Positions 39,958 to 51,300 of a DNA stretch of 64,000 nt are shown one piece after another. The translations under genes were made by a program, and so were the position numbers. The DNA lies in NCBI GenBank assembly GCA_013368375.1, contig JAACJP010000006.1, positions 372,001 through 436,000 on the forward strand. Reading direction: 5' to 3'. How positions within the stretch are numbered: position 1 is the first letter of the stretch; each line of letters starts with the position of its first letter. This DNA comes from Tricholomella constricta. Lineage: Eukaryota; Basidiomycota; Agaricomycetes; Agaricales; Lyophyllaceae. Under the pieces are notes generated by a model. The model did not search any database and was not told the origin of the DNA. It was given only the letters and a program-made list of their open reading frames with translations.

Positions 39958-40655
39958 TGTAGATGTATTGAATGAGTGACTAGGAACATACCTTGAATCT
40001 TATATAGTCTGTGTCTTTGCTTGCTGGCATCGAAGGAAGAGTACATATGGTGAGGCTGCCAAATCAGTCAGTCAAGGTGCAAGAAGGGAGCCCAACACGT
40101 ACAATTGTGCCGTACATATCCGCTCTCCACGAGGACACGAGGCCTACCAAGTCAACAGCAATGGCCAAGAAATTTGATGACTGCAGGCATCGAAGGTGAA
40201 AGGCATGTCATAATGCTGCAGCAGACGGGTGAGTCAAGGCAAAAGAAGGCAAGAAAAAGGTGCAACACGTACGGTCAAGTGCCACCACTGCTTTCGAGAT
40301 GCCTTCTACAATGAAAATGCAGTCAGCATCTGTTGCTCCTCTACGCCAAATGGATAGCAAGGCCGTAATGGGCATGCTAAATGATTGCTTTGCTATTAGT
40401 GTAGAACCATAAATTGCAGTTGAGATACGCACCAGACGAAGACGAGTTTCTGGGAGGCTTCAAGGTTGGACACGTTTTCGCTGCAGCGGAATGACAGTAG
40501 TAGGGCGACGTGCATTCAACAAACGTAAATTGTTCCGACATGGTCATGTGAGAATGATCAGCGTGACAGGCTTGCCAGTGCCGGTTCAGAAAAGCTCAGC
40601 GTGCATACACAATACTACTATCATAAATCATAAGAGTGTTCAAGTAAGACAGTTA

Positions 40656-41665
40656 TCAAGTGAGAAACATCATCCCACCCCAGAACTCGTCCTCAATCTT
40701 GCCGCAATGAAAATGAAGGAGTTGCTCTGAAGTCATGTACCACTGATCACGCTCCTCTTGGGTCGTTACGGATAAGAATTCGTGACTGTTCAGATAGATG
40801 CCGAAGTTCCTGGCTGTCGAAAAGTATTCACTGCGCTAAAAGGCGACAAGATCGATCAGTAAGCACAGATGTTTTGGCATCGACATACCCTTCGAGCACG
40901 ATCAGCGTCAATGGTCAAGAGTCGTTCCCAGTCGCGGAACTCCTTGCTTTCAAAGTTCTCCCCAAACCATTCCCCAATCCAATTCAGCTTGAAGGCAATG
41001 AATTAATTTCAAAACAAGATAGTAGGTCGTTTAGCAACGTACTTGTTGTTGAAGGCTGCGCATCCATTCAACGCGGTGATGATCAACACGTCCCTCATTG
41101 CCATCAGATTCATCCTGTTTCTCAGCGCCGTCAAATTCGTCCCGTCCCTCATTGCCATCATATTCTCCCTGTCCCTCAGTGCCGTCAAATTCGTCCTGTC
41201 CCTCATGGCCATCAAATTCGTCCTGTATATTGATGGGGTAGCGATCAAACCAGACTGGAAAAAGGAGTTCGTAGAAAATATGTTTTTTTGCTTCCTTGTT
41301 AGCACGCCTGTAGATAGGCGCGAGATATTTCAAGAACGTGAATTGTTGCGGCGACTCTTGCCACCCATTCTCGAAAATGTTCTCGTTGACAGGCGCCATC
41401 TATAACTAAGTCAATCTTGGACACATGGTCATATGCAATGATTGATCGAGGGACCCTTACCGATTTCCTGGGCCCAACGTGAAACACGATGTTGAAGTGT
41501 CGGTTAAAGAAAACAACTCCCGAGCCATCAAATCTGATGGTAAATGCATATACAAACAGATCAGTGGCTGACCGTCGAGAAAACATACCTCGTTTCTATA
41601 ACGCAGACACATATGAAGAGGTGATATGAAGTGTTCAATGGTGCCTTGAAGATCTCAGCTTTCAT
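40656..41665 (-). CDS. KDZ cargo gene 1, uncharacterised
   Basis: A spliced gene on the minus strand inside the KDZ element. Candidate first exon MKAEIFKAPLNTSYHLFICV from 41665, then short GT-AG introns. Next are FDGSGVVFFNRHFNIVFHVG, then MAPVNENIFENGWQESPQQF and FLKYLAPIYRRANKEAKKHI. After that comes a run of five imperfect 9-residue acidic repeats (DEFDGHEGQ, DEFDGTEGQ, GEYDGNEGR, DEFDGAEKQ, DESDGNEGR; about 41230-41095). The last exons read LNWIGEWFGENFESKEFRDW, LLTIDADRARR and RSEYFSTARNFGIYLNSHEF, ending EDEFWGGMMFLT and a stop at 40656. I do not recognise a family. Head-to-head spacing of about 140 bp to the next gene suggests a shared promoter. Confidence 0.5.
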
Positions 41666-41801
41666 CTGAACCAGCAAATTTGGTGCAAAACAAGTCCGGT
41701 AGTAAAGGTCAGACAACCCTGTAAAGGTCAGACGAAGGCATTATGGATCGCCATTATGATGTAACACAGGACACCAACCCTGGACTTGCGCCATCACTGT
41801 C

Positions 41802-42561
41802 ATGGCCCGCCCTCGTCTTTACTTTACCCCAGAGGAGAAACGAGCCGCTAACAATGCCAAAAGCAAACGTAGTTACGATAGGTAAGACCTTGCATCAAAT
41901 TTCCTGCAATTTCACTGGAGTATTGATCTTAGAAACCGGGCAACTATCATTGTGCGACGGAGTGTTCAATATCGCCGAAAAGTCTTACGGTTCGGCAATC
42001 ACTCCCATTAATATTGTCACACTAACATTGCCATGCCTATAGCGCTGAACGAATACTGCCGGCCACCGCTTCACGACCAACAAGTAGTCAAACCACCCGC
42101 GACATGCTCGACAATGTAGGGTATGCCCTTCAAGATCCTTGCAGGTCTTTAACGAGGTGAACGAGCTGAATAACTTAATTTTAAGCAATCAGAAACACCT
42201 GTCTTATTGGTGCGAGAGGGTTGAACAAATTGCCGCTCGGTACACAACTTTCATTGGCGACGAGCTACCCTTCGCCTACGTCGATGCCCTGTATCACCGA
42301 TTTTCTATCAGTCGTGATGCGAACAACATTCGCGACGCCATCCTTGGCATTACCAAGCTCCAGTCATCGGTCCGCCGCTACCAGTCCGAGATTCTTCAGC
42401 TTGCAGGTGTCGGTGATGAATGGAAACGCTCTGAGGTAGTGGCAGGTATGGTTGGTAGTCTCTTAAGCTCACTCGAAGATTTGCTCGCTACTGCCATGCT
42501 CGATCCTGACGGCCTTGCGACCATTCATCAAAACCAGGGCCTTCTGTATCAAGTAGTTTAG
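41802..42561 (+). CDS. KDZ cargo gene 2, uncharacterised basic protein
   Basis: Exon 1 (41802-41881) encodes MARPRLYFTPEEKRAANNAK then SKRSYDR. This is a basic N-terminus recurrent in mushroom genomes next to KDZ genes (the M-x-R-P-R-x-Y-x-TPEEK type). The intron GTAAGA...CTTAG is at 41882-41931. Exon 2 continues NRATIIVRRSVQYRRKVLRF. The last exon (about 42150-42561) reads VFNEVNELNNLILSNQKHLS, YWCERVEQIAARYTTFIGDE and LSSLEDLLATAMLDPDGLAT with stop at 42561, and is helical. The junction around 42020-42150 is uncertain. Function is unknown; the basic N-terminus suggests DNA or RNA binding. Confidence 0.5.
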
Positions 42562-42757
42562 ATGTACCTGAAAGTTTTGTTCCCCAAACTTTTTGACATG
42601 AGGTTCCGCGCCCCACAAGACTCATAGCTTAGATGTCGTTTCGATGTCAAAGTATTTTTTTCAACAACTTTATTTATCAGAGGTCCCGCGCCAATCAGAC
42701 CCATTCAAAAGCTATAGACAAGGTACGATATTGAGGATGACACCGTAGAGAGCTACC

Positions 42758-43657
42758 CTAGTTTCTGACAGCCACTAACCCCAAGCTTCGGGCCTCCTCG
42801 AAGGCTGCAAGAGCATCTTCGTACGATATGTACTGCTTGCAACGGAAGCCGGAGACCCCTTTGACAAGAGGATCGACAGTGGGCCTGTGTATATACTGAG
42901 AATGGCTGGTTTTGATACAATCCGTAAAATGAACGTACCAGCCCTGAAATACCCCAACGGCACGACCAATAACCACTGCATACCACCTTGTGGTATTTGA
43001 TAACACGGTGGACATGGTGGGAGTGGGCCCAGAGGCAGGTGCAGGCATGGTCACGGGAGCCGGCCCAGGAAACGTAAGGCCAGAGGATACAGGGATGAGA
43101 GCGGCACAGCGCGAGCAGACGTGGGGCTCAGGCTTCAGAAAATCAGTGTCGTCAGAGACAGGGCTGGTAGGCGGCGCCGCGGTACCATCCTCACTGCCGT
43201 CGGTGCTTGTGTTGGATCTTGTGTCAGCGCGCAGATCGATGCTGATGTTGGACCTCGTATTTTCAACAGTGGAGGCGGCGACAGAGGCTTGAGCATCGGT
43301 CACAAAGAATCCTGGTCCAAAGTCAGCACATGAAAAGTGGGAAGGTTCGAGAGCCTACCTTGCCCATGGCTGCGCTCTCTTGCTGCAGCACTGCTTACAT
43401 CCGTCTGTGGTTGTATTGTAGCTACAGGAGTGCCAGGAGCCGGCTCAGTGGGAGAGTTCTGAGAACTTGCGCCAGTTACAGTGACGGTCACAGACCCATC
43501 TAGGGAGATGTCAGCTGGGCGTCTAAAAGGAGAATAGAAAATTGGTACCGCCAAGGTTGTGCCTAAGGAAACCGAGCTCTTGGAGGGCGGCTACGATGTG
43601 ATCGGTTGTGATCACATCGTTGGCGCCAGCACCGGCAGGACGGTTAATCTGAACCAT
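42758..43657 (-). CDS. KDZ cargo gene 3, RNase H1 N-terminal (viroplasmin-like) domain protein
   Basis: Starts MVQINRPAGAGANDVITTDH at 43657. A Ser/Thr/Pro-rich, probably disordered middle follows (with VCSRCAALIPVSSG). The C-terminal segment RWYAVVIGRAVGVFQGWYVH ... VKGVSGFRCKQYISYEDALAAFEEARSLG is the RNase H1 N-terminal / caulimovirus viroplasmin fold. That fold binds RNA-DNA hybrids or dsRNA in RNase H1. No RNase H catalytic domain follows; the stop is at 42758. Between the tryptophan and the VKGV half the domain is stretched by a probable intron (donor GTACGTTCATTTTACGG region). Splicing of the first exons is uncertain. Confidence 0.65.
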
Positions 43658-43954
43658 TTGATCGAGGTCTGATCTCACTTTGCGTATCGGTGATTTAGTC
43701 AGTTGGTCACCTGAATTTTAAAATCCAGCCACATGGAGGGGCTATACAGTTGCTCGGATATGGCCGGATAGCGGTTCAGCGGTCCGATTGATCCAAAATC
43801 CAGGGCTGTACAGTTACTCGGGCTTCTCCGATAGTCCCAACCAGCCAGGTATGATTAGGTGAGCAGCTCAAAGCGTCGAGATCAGGGTCCCGGTATCAAA
43901 TTGTGAGATTTTCGGTTATTTCAAGATTGTTTTCGGAGCTCATTCCAAACTTAG

Positions 43955-46159
43955 ATGGCTCCAAGTACCTGGGCTAGCCCTGAGCAGACACTATTCTTGA
44001 AATCACAGCTTGATTTGTTTATTGAGCACCAAAAGCGAAATTCAACACATACGTTCTGGCATATCATAGAACGTGAATGGTTTGGACGCTGGCCGCCTCC
44101 GCCAGAGGACTCAGAAAGCATCCAAGCATGTGCGCAGGATGCCCAAGAAAGCGCCGACAGTGCCCAAACAAGCGATCACCATGATGCGTCACAGACATCG
44201 GTCACACCTGATTTGGGATCAGGGCTTCATGCGACTGCCAGCACTGAGCATGAAAAGTCAAAGAAGCCGCCTAAGAAGGCCTTGAACCATGTCGCGTTTC
44301 AAAAGAAGGTGCGCTATACTCAATTCTCATATACCGTGCCCTTCTAACTTTGATTCAGCGGCTCAAAGAGTGGTTCAATAATCGCGTCAACGGCAAGAAA
44401 GGTTCGAAGAAAGCCAAAACGAACAACCTCGCTTTGCAACTCAACCCAGCAAAGCCCACTCGCGCCCCTCAGCTTCTGGAGCTATATTCAAAGAAGTTCT
44501 ATGCCGAGAAAGTTAGAGCCAATGTTCAAGCCACCCTGGACACGACAACCTCTGCACAACACAAGAAATCTATCGGAGTCGTCAAGGCCGAACTACAAAA
44601 GGCATTCGATGCCGAGCCTGAGGAGGTCCACCAGGAGCTCATTGCTGAGAGGGAGGCCTTCAAGAAGCAAAAGGCCGACCCCGTTGAGCCCGGCGCCGTA
44701 GTAAATCGTACAGCAGAGCAGTACGCCTCGTATGTTCTTTTCCCAGCCCTTGCCTTCGAGATACTGACTGTGTCTGCACCAATTCAGAGCCATTGAATGC
44801 ATCCCCGATGCCATGTTCCGCCTCACCGAGTCTCTCGGGCAACAGACCGGGTGGATATGGACAATCATTGGCGGCGGTCCAGATCCTGTCAACGGCGGAA
44901 AGCCGACGACTCTGGCGTACGTTTCGCACTCTGTAATTTTACCTACCAACACTGATTGCTCCACCACCACAGTTTTCATTATGGAGAGAACGAAGTGGGC
45001 CATTCATTTCGAAAGGCGTATGGAGACTACAATGATAAGTTTCTTCGCCCGTATGCCCAGTTTGTCGAGAGCGTATTTCGTAAGTCATCTGGCTCTTATC
45101 TTACACACCCTTGTATTGACAGCATCTCCAGCCCCAAGTGTATGTGAATCACGGGTCCTTCATCACAACAAGGATGACGAGCCCACGCTTCAAACGCTCG
45201 ACGAGCTTTATTCGATGCAGGACGCCATCGACAACACCGAAAATTTATGCATTGATCCAAGTCTACGATTGCCCATGCCGGCACCTGCCTCAGTGACCGC
45301 TACAACACCCGTGTCCGTTCCCTCGGTGACCTCTCCTACCTCGGTGACCTCTCCTACCTCAGTGACCTCTCCTACACCTGCCTTCGCATCTTTGGCGCCC
45401 AATTCCTTCCCTTCCTCCCCTTCCTCCCCTTCCTCACCTTTCTCACCTTCCTCACCGGCCTTGCCCATGTCTGTTGCCTCGCCCTTGCCTTTGCCCGCCC
45501 TTCCGCCGCTTTCCCCTGCTGCAACACCTGCACCAGTCCCCGTACCATTTGTGTCCCCTGCAGACCTGTCCAGTGCTCAGTCAGGCTCGGAGGTCGCCTC
45601 GGAAGTTACCTCGGATGCCTCGGGACTGCACGAACATCACGCGTCGCCCCCTCAAGTCCCGGAGCCGCCTGGACTTGGCCTGACGGGTATGCCTTACGTC
45701 TTCCCTTCCGACATGTATCCTGTGGACCCACCATCCTCCCCATTGTTTCCGGGTACATCGGACCATGCGCAGTCTCCCTCGCCCAGTGCGGACTGGGATA
45801 CCCTCTTGGTTGGTCTCAAGAAAATGCCGATTCCACTCACATCCAAAGTTTCAAGGCCGAGGAAGCCGAGAGTCAAGAAGGCCGTCCCCGCACCAGAAAC
45901 GAACGTCGAATCTGATCCCTCGGGCCGCGGAATGCGAGCGCGCAAAGGTCCCGCTACGAGGGAGGTTCTACCTTTGACTGTGGATGAGAACGGTCAACAA
46001 ACGCGGGATGCGAACGGAAATCTCCTGAGCTCGAAGGCAACAAAGCGCAAGGGCGGGGGCAAGCAAAATACAAAGTAAGCTGCCTCATGCCTCGGTAGTA
46101 CTTTATTTTAATTTCTGACCAACTTTGTACGTAGAGCTGCTAAGAAAGCGAGGGCTTAG
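43955..46159 (+). CDS. KDZ cargo gene 4, large uncharacterised Pro/Ser-rich protein
   Basis: Starts MAPSTWASPEQTLFLKSQLD with FWHIIEREWFGRWPPPPED, a recurrent N-terminal module of mushroom KDZ-linked proteins. After short introns: a basic segment RLKEWFNNRVNGKKGSKKAK, helical LLELYSKKFYAEKVRANVQA, IIGGGPDPVNGG, and YGENEVGHSFRKAYGDYNDKF. A long Pro/Ser/Thr-rich tract with tandem SVTSPT and SSPSSP repeats (45310-45470) comes next. The tail is basic: MRARKGPATREVLPLTVDEN and ATKRKGGGKQ. A last intron (GTAAGC...TACGTAG) leads to AAKKARA and a stop at 46157-46159. No catalytic domain is visible. The bipartite basic tail looks like a nuclear localisation signal. Confidence 0.6.
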
Positions 46160-46858
46160 ATGGCGACACTTTTGTAATTTTTACTACTATCATTTTTGTT
46201 TCGTACTCTAGTTATGAATTATATCTTGGTATTTTACTTATTCACGCACACAAGGGTGGTTGGTCGGGTAGATATATAACTCGTCTGTAAGGTTCTCGCT
46301 TACTGAAATGGGCTGCAATAGTGCTGCAGATAAAGATCCCATGTCGTACAAAAAACAGCCCGTCATGCGCGGAACATTTCCGTCGAGATTTTGCATTTTT
46401 TTCTTTGGGCTGTTATGCACATTGTCAATCTCAACTACGGGAATAGGTGGCATCGAATTGATTTACGGAGGAGGAGAAAAAGTACTGGTATGTTTTTCTC
46501 CGTTATTTTATTTAGCGAAAGTTTTGGATCAGTGTTCCAGATTATTTATAGGTGGGCTGCAAAATTAGACAGGATCAGACAAGAGGCCATGCTTCGGCAG
46601 GTACAGGTACAGAATTTTGATCGTGAGCAAAAAGTAACAAACAAGGGCGCAGAATTTTGATCGTGAACAAAATGTAATAAACAAGGGTGCAGGGCGGGGC
46701 GGCGCATACCCAGGCGCACCGACGCACCAACGAGCAGGATGGGCGCGTCTTTTTGGGCGTGCGAGTGTTATCACGTGATGCTGTCGTTAGAACAAATAAT
46801 GTATCAAGGTCTCGCCTCTCATCACAAGCGCTTTATATATCAATATGACCGTATAGCC
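46160..46858 (-). repeat. KDZ right subterminal region with terminal inverted repeat
   Basis: Non-coding. It holds a 40-bp direct tandem repeat (46610-46690, unit cagaattttgatcgtga...) and the right TIR at about 46793-46846 (minus-strand sense CATATTGATATATAAAGCGC ... ACCTTGATACATTA). The last bases before the target repeat are gtatagcc. Confidence 0.75.
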
Positions 46859-48009
46859 TGGAAGCGCTATCCGTAGTAGTTACAGAGTACAGGAAGAAGT
46901 ACCCTAAGGGAACTTTGAATTCAGCAGTTAGTTCAATCGCTGGGACCCCTGTAATTGAAAAAGCTCCGTTCAATAAAGGAAAAGGTCGTTGGGATGACCT
47001 GTTCACGCCTCAAGCAGTGGCCTCTGGATCGAATCAGCCTCTTGATGAGGCTGCCATGGCAGTATCGGCGCTTCATCAAGCGCGCCAGTTAGGACAATCT
47101 GACGACGATTATTGTCGTCGGGCCGCGGCAGCGAAACACGAAAGAATGACTCGTGAAGAGCATCTTGCGCACCCACAGGGTTCCCGATGGGCCCCTGTTA
47201 GTGAGTCTACATTAGACCCACCCACGGAGCGTAAATACACAATTTCCCAACCAGCTGGCAACGAAAGTGCGCCAGCTATTCAAGTACCTACGGAGGCTAA
47301 GAATGGTCGGGTTCCATTAGCGAAAGAGTGGAACAACCGGATCGCTTACCAGCATTTGAGAAACACTGATCTATCACAGAGCAAGTTCACAAACTATGAC
47401 GACCAAGGAGTCGTCTTTGAAGGACATATGCCTGTGGATGAGATGGCGAGGCAATGGGCCTCGCAAACTCAAGGTTCGGATGGTGGAGTGGTAACTGGAA
47501 CTGGGGCCGTCGAAAAAACTAATCCGATGGCGACGGCTAACGGCTGTCAAGACATGCGGGTTCGAATAAGTGAACCCGCGGAATATGCGCAGCCGCGAGC
47601 TCAGACTCGAGGCTACTCAATGCCTGCTCTGATCCACAGGAGTCAATCAATTGTGGATGGAATACATGCTGCCGGAGAGCAGCATAAAACTAAGATGCAT
47701 GAGCGATTGCATCAATTAATACACGAGCGATTGTCGGTACGACTATCGCTCCCGGACGGGATGAAATCTCGGCGTGCGGACTCAAAGTCCGTAGGCACTT
47801 ATAGCGGAAGTGCAAAGTTCGGCGATCTAGAAGAATGGCTGTCGAGCCTTGTCGTTATGCTGGCGGTGAGCCAGTTTGGAGGAGAAGAACACGACCAAGA
47901 GCGCGTTCTGATAACGTCCGAGTTTCTCGATGGCGAAGCTCGAAAGTGGTACAATCGCCACGTTATACATGTGAACCGCGAGAAGCAGCTCTGGACATTT
48001 GAAGATGTC
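46859..48009 (+). pseudogene. Gypsy gag A, middle piece (right of KDZ insertion)
   Basis: Continues gag A from tggaagcgc: EALSVVVTEYRKKYPKGTLN through AGEQHKTKMHERLHQLIHER, SGSAKFGDLEEWLSSLVVML and RKWYNRHVIHVNREKQLWTFEDV. It is closely similar to Gypsy-2 gag (48860-49998). It ends at 48009, where the LTR of Gypsy-2 starts (TGTAAGGGCG). The remaining gag and pol of this element are not in the window. Confidence 0.88.
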
Positions 48010-48233
48010 TGTAAGGGCGCGTACAACCTTATCATATAATCTTATCTAATCGTATCTTATCGGCACGATTACGTTATTGTTTGGCAACACCTTCTGGTGT
48101 TGCCTATTTAATCAACTATCTTACATAATTAACTAGCAGACCTTGTACACCACCTACACGTAGTAAATAGACGACTAGTCAAGCTTACGTGCAGCGTGAA
48201 CAGCAAGGTCGCCCAACCTGTAACTCCGTTACA
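48010..48233 (+). repeat. Gypsy-2 5' LTR
   Basis: 224 bp from TGTAAGGGCG to CCGTTACA with inverted ends TGTAA/TTACA. It interrupts gag A immediately after gaagatgtc. It contains a perfect 9-bp stem, 4-nt loop hairpin (48083-48104, ggcaacacc ttct ggtgttgcc). No second copy was found downstream, so the element is 3'-truncated or rearranged. Confidence 0.7.
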
Positions 48234-48328
48234 TTTTTTTAAGCTACCTAGCTTCTTATTGCTGCGTACCCACGCAGTCACGTCAAAATCAAAACTCTAT
48301 TCTCAACATCAAAGAACTCCGAGACCCG

Positions 48329-51300
48329 ATGACACCAACGTCCACACCCGGAAAAGACCGAACTCCGGACCACAAGGATGCGCTCACAGCGCATCCTTCA
48401 TCACAACTTCCACTGGACCCAGTGGAAGTCGGATTGGTAGCTGGTGGCCAAAGTCCACCAGCTCAGAATACCTTAGGATTGGAATCCGAGGAATCCCGGC
48501 CGAATTTGCGCAGCAACGTGCCTGGGAATTTGGCCGACGAAATGGCCAGGTCACAACGACCTGGCTCGACATCTGCAAGATGGCCAGACAGCCGTCTCTC
48601 AAGTCGGTCGCGCGGGGTCATTAACCTGAACATTGTAAAAGTCGAGTCGGATCAAGACGACTTATCCGACCCCGACGAAGTCATCGACCAAGGATTGCTC
48701 GCGTTGCGAGTAAAGAGATTCTGGGACACGACCAATGTCCTTAGCGAGTACCGGCAAAGACGACTGGAAGAACGAGCAGATCGCCTCATTCTACGATCAA
48801 CCGGCGTAGCGACGGTTGGAGAACTGGTCGCTGAAGAATATGCCGACCGGTATATTGAAGCATTGTCCGTAGTAGCTACGGAATATAGAAAGAAGTACCC
48901 TAAGGGAACTTCTAATTCAGCAGTCAGCTCAATCGCTGGGACACCCATGAATAAGAGTGTCCCACTAGAAAAAGGGAAAGGCCGCTTGAGTGACCTTTTT
49001 ACCCCGCAAGCAGTCGCATTTGGGTCGAATCAGCCCGTTGACGAGGCAGCCATGGCCGTATCGGCGTTGCACCAAGCACGCCAAGCAGGAGAGTCAGACG
49101 ACGATTATCGTCGTTGGGCAGCAGCTGCGAGACGCGAACGAATGACCCTGGAAGGGCATTATTCGCAACCACAGGGGTCCAAAGGAGCCCCGACTAGTGA
49201 AGCTACACTAGATCCAACCACTGTGCATAATGGAGCAAGCGTGCAGGCAGCTGGCAATGAAAGTGCGCCAGCTATTCAAGTTCCTAAAGATCCTAGGGAC
49301 CGAACTCCTTTGGCCAAGGATTGGAACAATCGGGTTGCTTATCAGCGTTTGAGAAACGCTGATTTATCACAAAGCAAGTTTTCAAAATACGACGATCAAG
49401 GAGTCGTATTCGAGGGACATATGCCCGTTGATGAGATGGCGAGGCAATGGGCCTCGCAAACTCAGGGCTCGGATGCTGGAATGAGAACTGGGGCCGTTGG
49501 AGGAAATCCTACGACGGCGACGGCTAACGTCCGTCAAGATATGCGGGTTCGCATTAGCGAACCTACGGCATTTGCGCAGCCTCAAGATCAGACGCGAGGC
49601 TATTCGATGCCCGCACCAACCCGCAGGAGTCAATCCATTGCGGACGGAATTCATGCTGCCGGAGAGCAGCATAAGACGAAGATGCACGAGCGGTTGCATC
49701 AACTCATACATGAGCGACTAGCTGTACGACTATCGCTACCTGACGGGATGAAGTCCCATCGTGCGGATTCAAAGTCCGTGGGCACTTACAGTGGAAGTGC
49801 GAAGTTTGGCGACCTGGAAGAGTGGCTGTCGAGCCTTGTGGTTATGCTGGCTGTGAGCCAGTTCGGAGGAGCAGAACGCGACCAAGAGCGCGTTCTGATA
49901 ACATCTGAGTTCCTCGACGGTGAGGCTCGGAAATGGTATAATCGCCACGTTATACACGTGAACCGTGATAAACAGCCTTGGACGTTTGAAGACGTCATAC
50001 TAGGATTGTATGACCGGTTCGTGTTGCCGTCAACCATGCAAGACGCCCGTAACGACTTCAACGCCATTACTTATTCGCCGAGCAAAGGCATACAAGGTCT
50101 GTATGATGACCTTGTTGATCATGCCATGAACATGGCAGCAAGAACGGACGACTGGACGTTCTTGGAGAAATTCCTCAAGACACTCCCGCGCGAGATGCGG
50201 AAGTCGCTATTTGATGACGGGTTATCACCCGAAATCAATACAGCACAAGAGTTCTTAGCGCTGGGTTTAGCATATCAGGCAGCCCAGAAGACGGCTGAGT
50301 ATTTTGAGCAGAATATATCCGCTCAGCGGACCCAATTGAGTCAGCCGAGGAAACTAGACGGGGGGCGAGGAAACACCCCGCAAACCAACTTCAACAAGTC
50401 GCGACGGTTGTATGGTGCAGCTAATGACAAACCATACAACAAATCGGCGGCTCAGGAACAACCAGGACGTGGAGATCAAAAGCCCCACGTCGATAAAACA
50501 GCGGTGAGAACTGGAGATCGTCCGCCACACGATCACACAAAGAACCACGACCACCACAATCATCCACCAGGGGAGGTATGCTTTAATTGTGGAGGAATAG
50601 GGCACTTCGCAAAGGATTGCAAGAAGCCCAAGAAAATACGAGCGTTCATAAGGGCCGCTCGTACGGCGGCACCTGACGCAGCGAGCAAGGCGGACGACGA
50701 AAATTCGTCTCCTGAGGACCCAGATGGACGAGAAACTGGACGCCCTAATACAGAGGCGGACAGAGAAGACGAAGACGATGAGTTCGTAGACATGGAGGTC
50801 TACGACAATGAATATTATGCTCGGGATGACGAGACCGAGCGTATGTTTGCGATAACGGAGGTAATTGCGTCAGAAGAACGCAAGGAAAAGCCACCAATTC
50901 GCAAAGTGAAAGTAAGGACGGGCAGGGACAAGATTGCTCGCCCCATACTACCAATAAACGACAAGGAGTGCCTTGTCACCTACATTCATGTAGGTGGCCA
51001 CGAAGCGTGGACCCTGTGGGATTCTGGGAGCACAACTACCGGACTTACCCCGTCGTTCGCTCAAGTGGCCGACATTCGAGTGTTCCCGCTGGAGGACCCA
51101 TTGATCCTACAGCTCGGAACGAAAGGAAGTCGGGCCACAGTGAACTTTGGCACGACGGTGGAAACTGTCATTCCAGGGTTTAAGGGCAAGGTCTCTATGG
51201 ATCTTGCAAATTTTGATTGATACGACGTGATTATAGGCATGCCGTTCATGCGTGCAAATAAAGTCGTGCTCGACTTTAGCTGTGACGAAGTTATCGTCAA

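Larger units (their letters stand above)
29642..46858 (-). mobile_element. 17.2-kb KDZ (Kyakuja-Dileera-Zisupton) DNA transposon
   Basis: The element is bounded by a direct repeat tggaagcg(c) (29633-29641 and 46859-46867), which fits the 8-bp target duplications reported for Zisupton-type elements. The ends are inverted repeats. Left 29655-29709 and the reverse complement of right about 46793-46846 share CAT(G/A)TTGATATATAAA, TTGT(A/G)ATGAGA and ACCTTGATACATTA with few differences. The outermost 12-14 bp are less similar. Removing the element and one repeat rejoins an open gag frame. Contents: a KDZ transposase gene (minus strand, split by Gypsy-1) and four further genes at 40656-46159. Without Gypsy-1 it would be about 10.8 kb. 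Its transposase is no longer expressible as one gene. Confidence 0.85.

Noticed and set aside
43529..43554. 26-nt GT...AG stretch in KDZ cargo gene 3
   Set aside because: Too short for an intron in this genome (others are 48-61 nt or slightly more).
29642..46858. TET/JBP-type dioxygenase cargo expected in some KDZ elements
   Set aside because: I looked for its HxD...H motif context among the cargo frames and found none.
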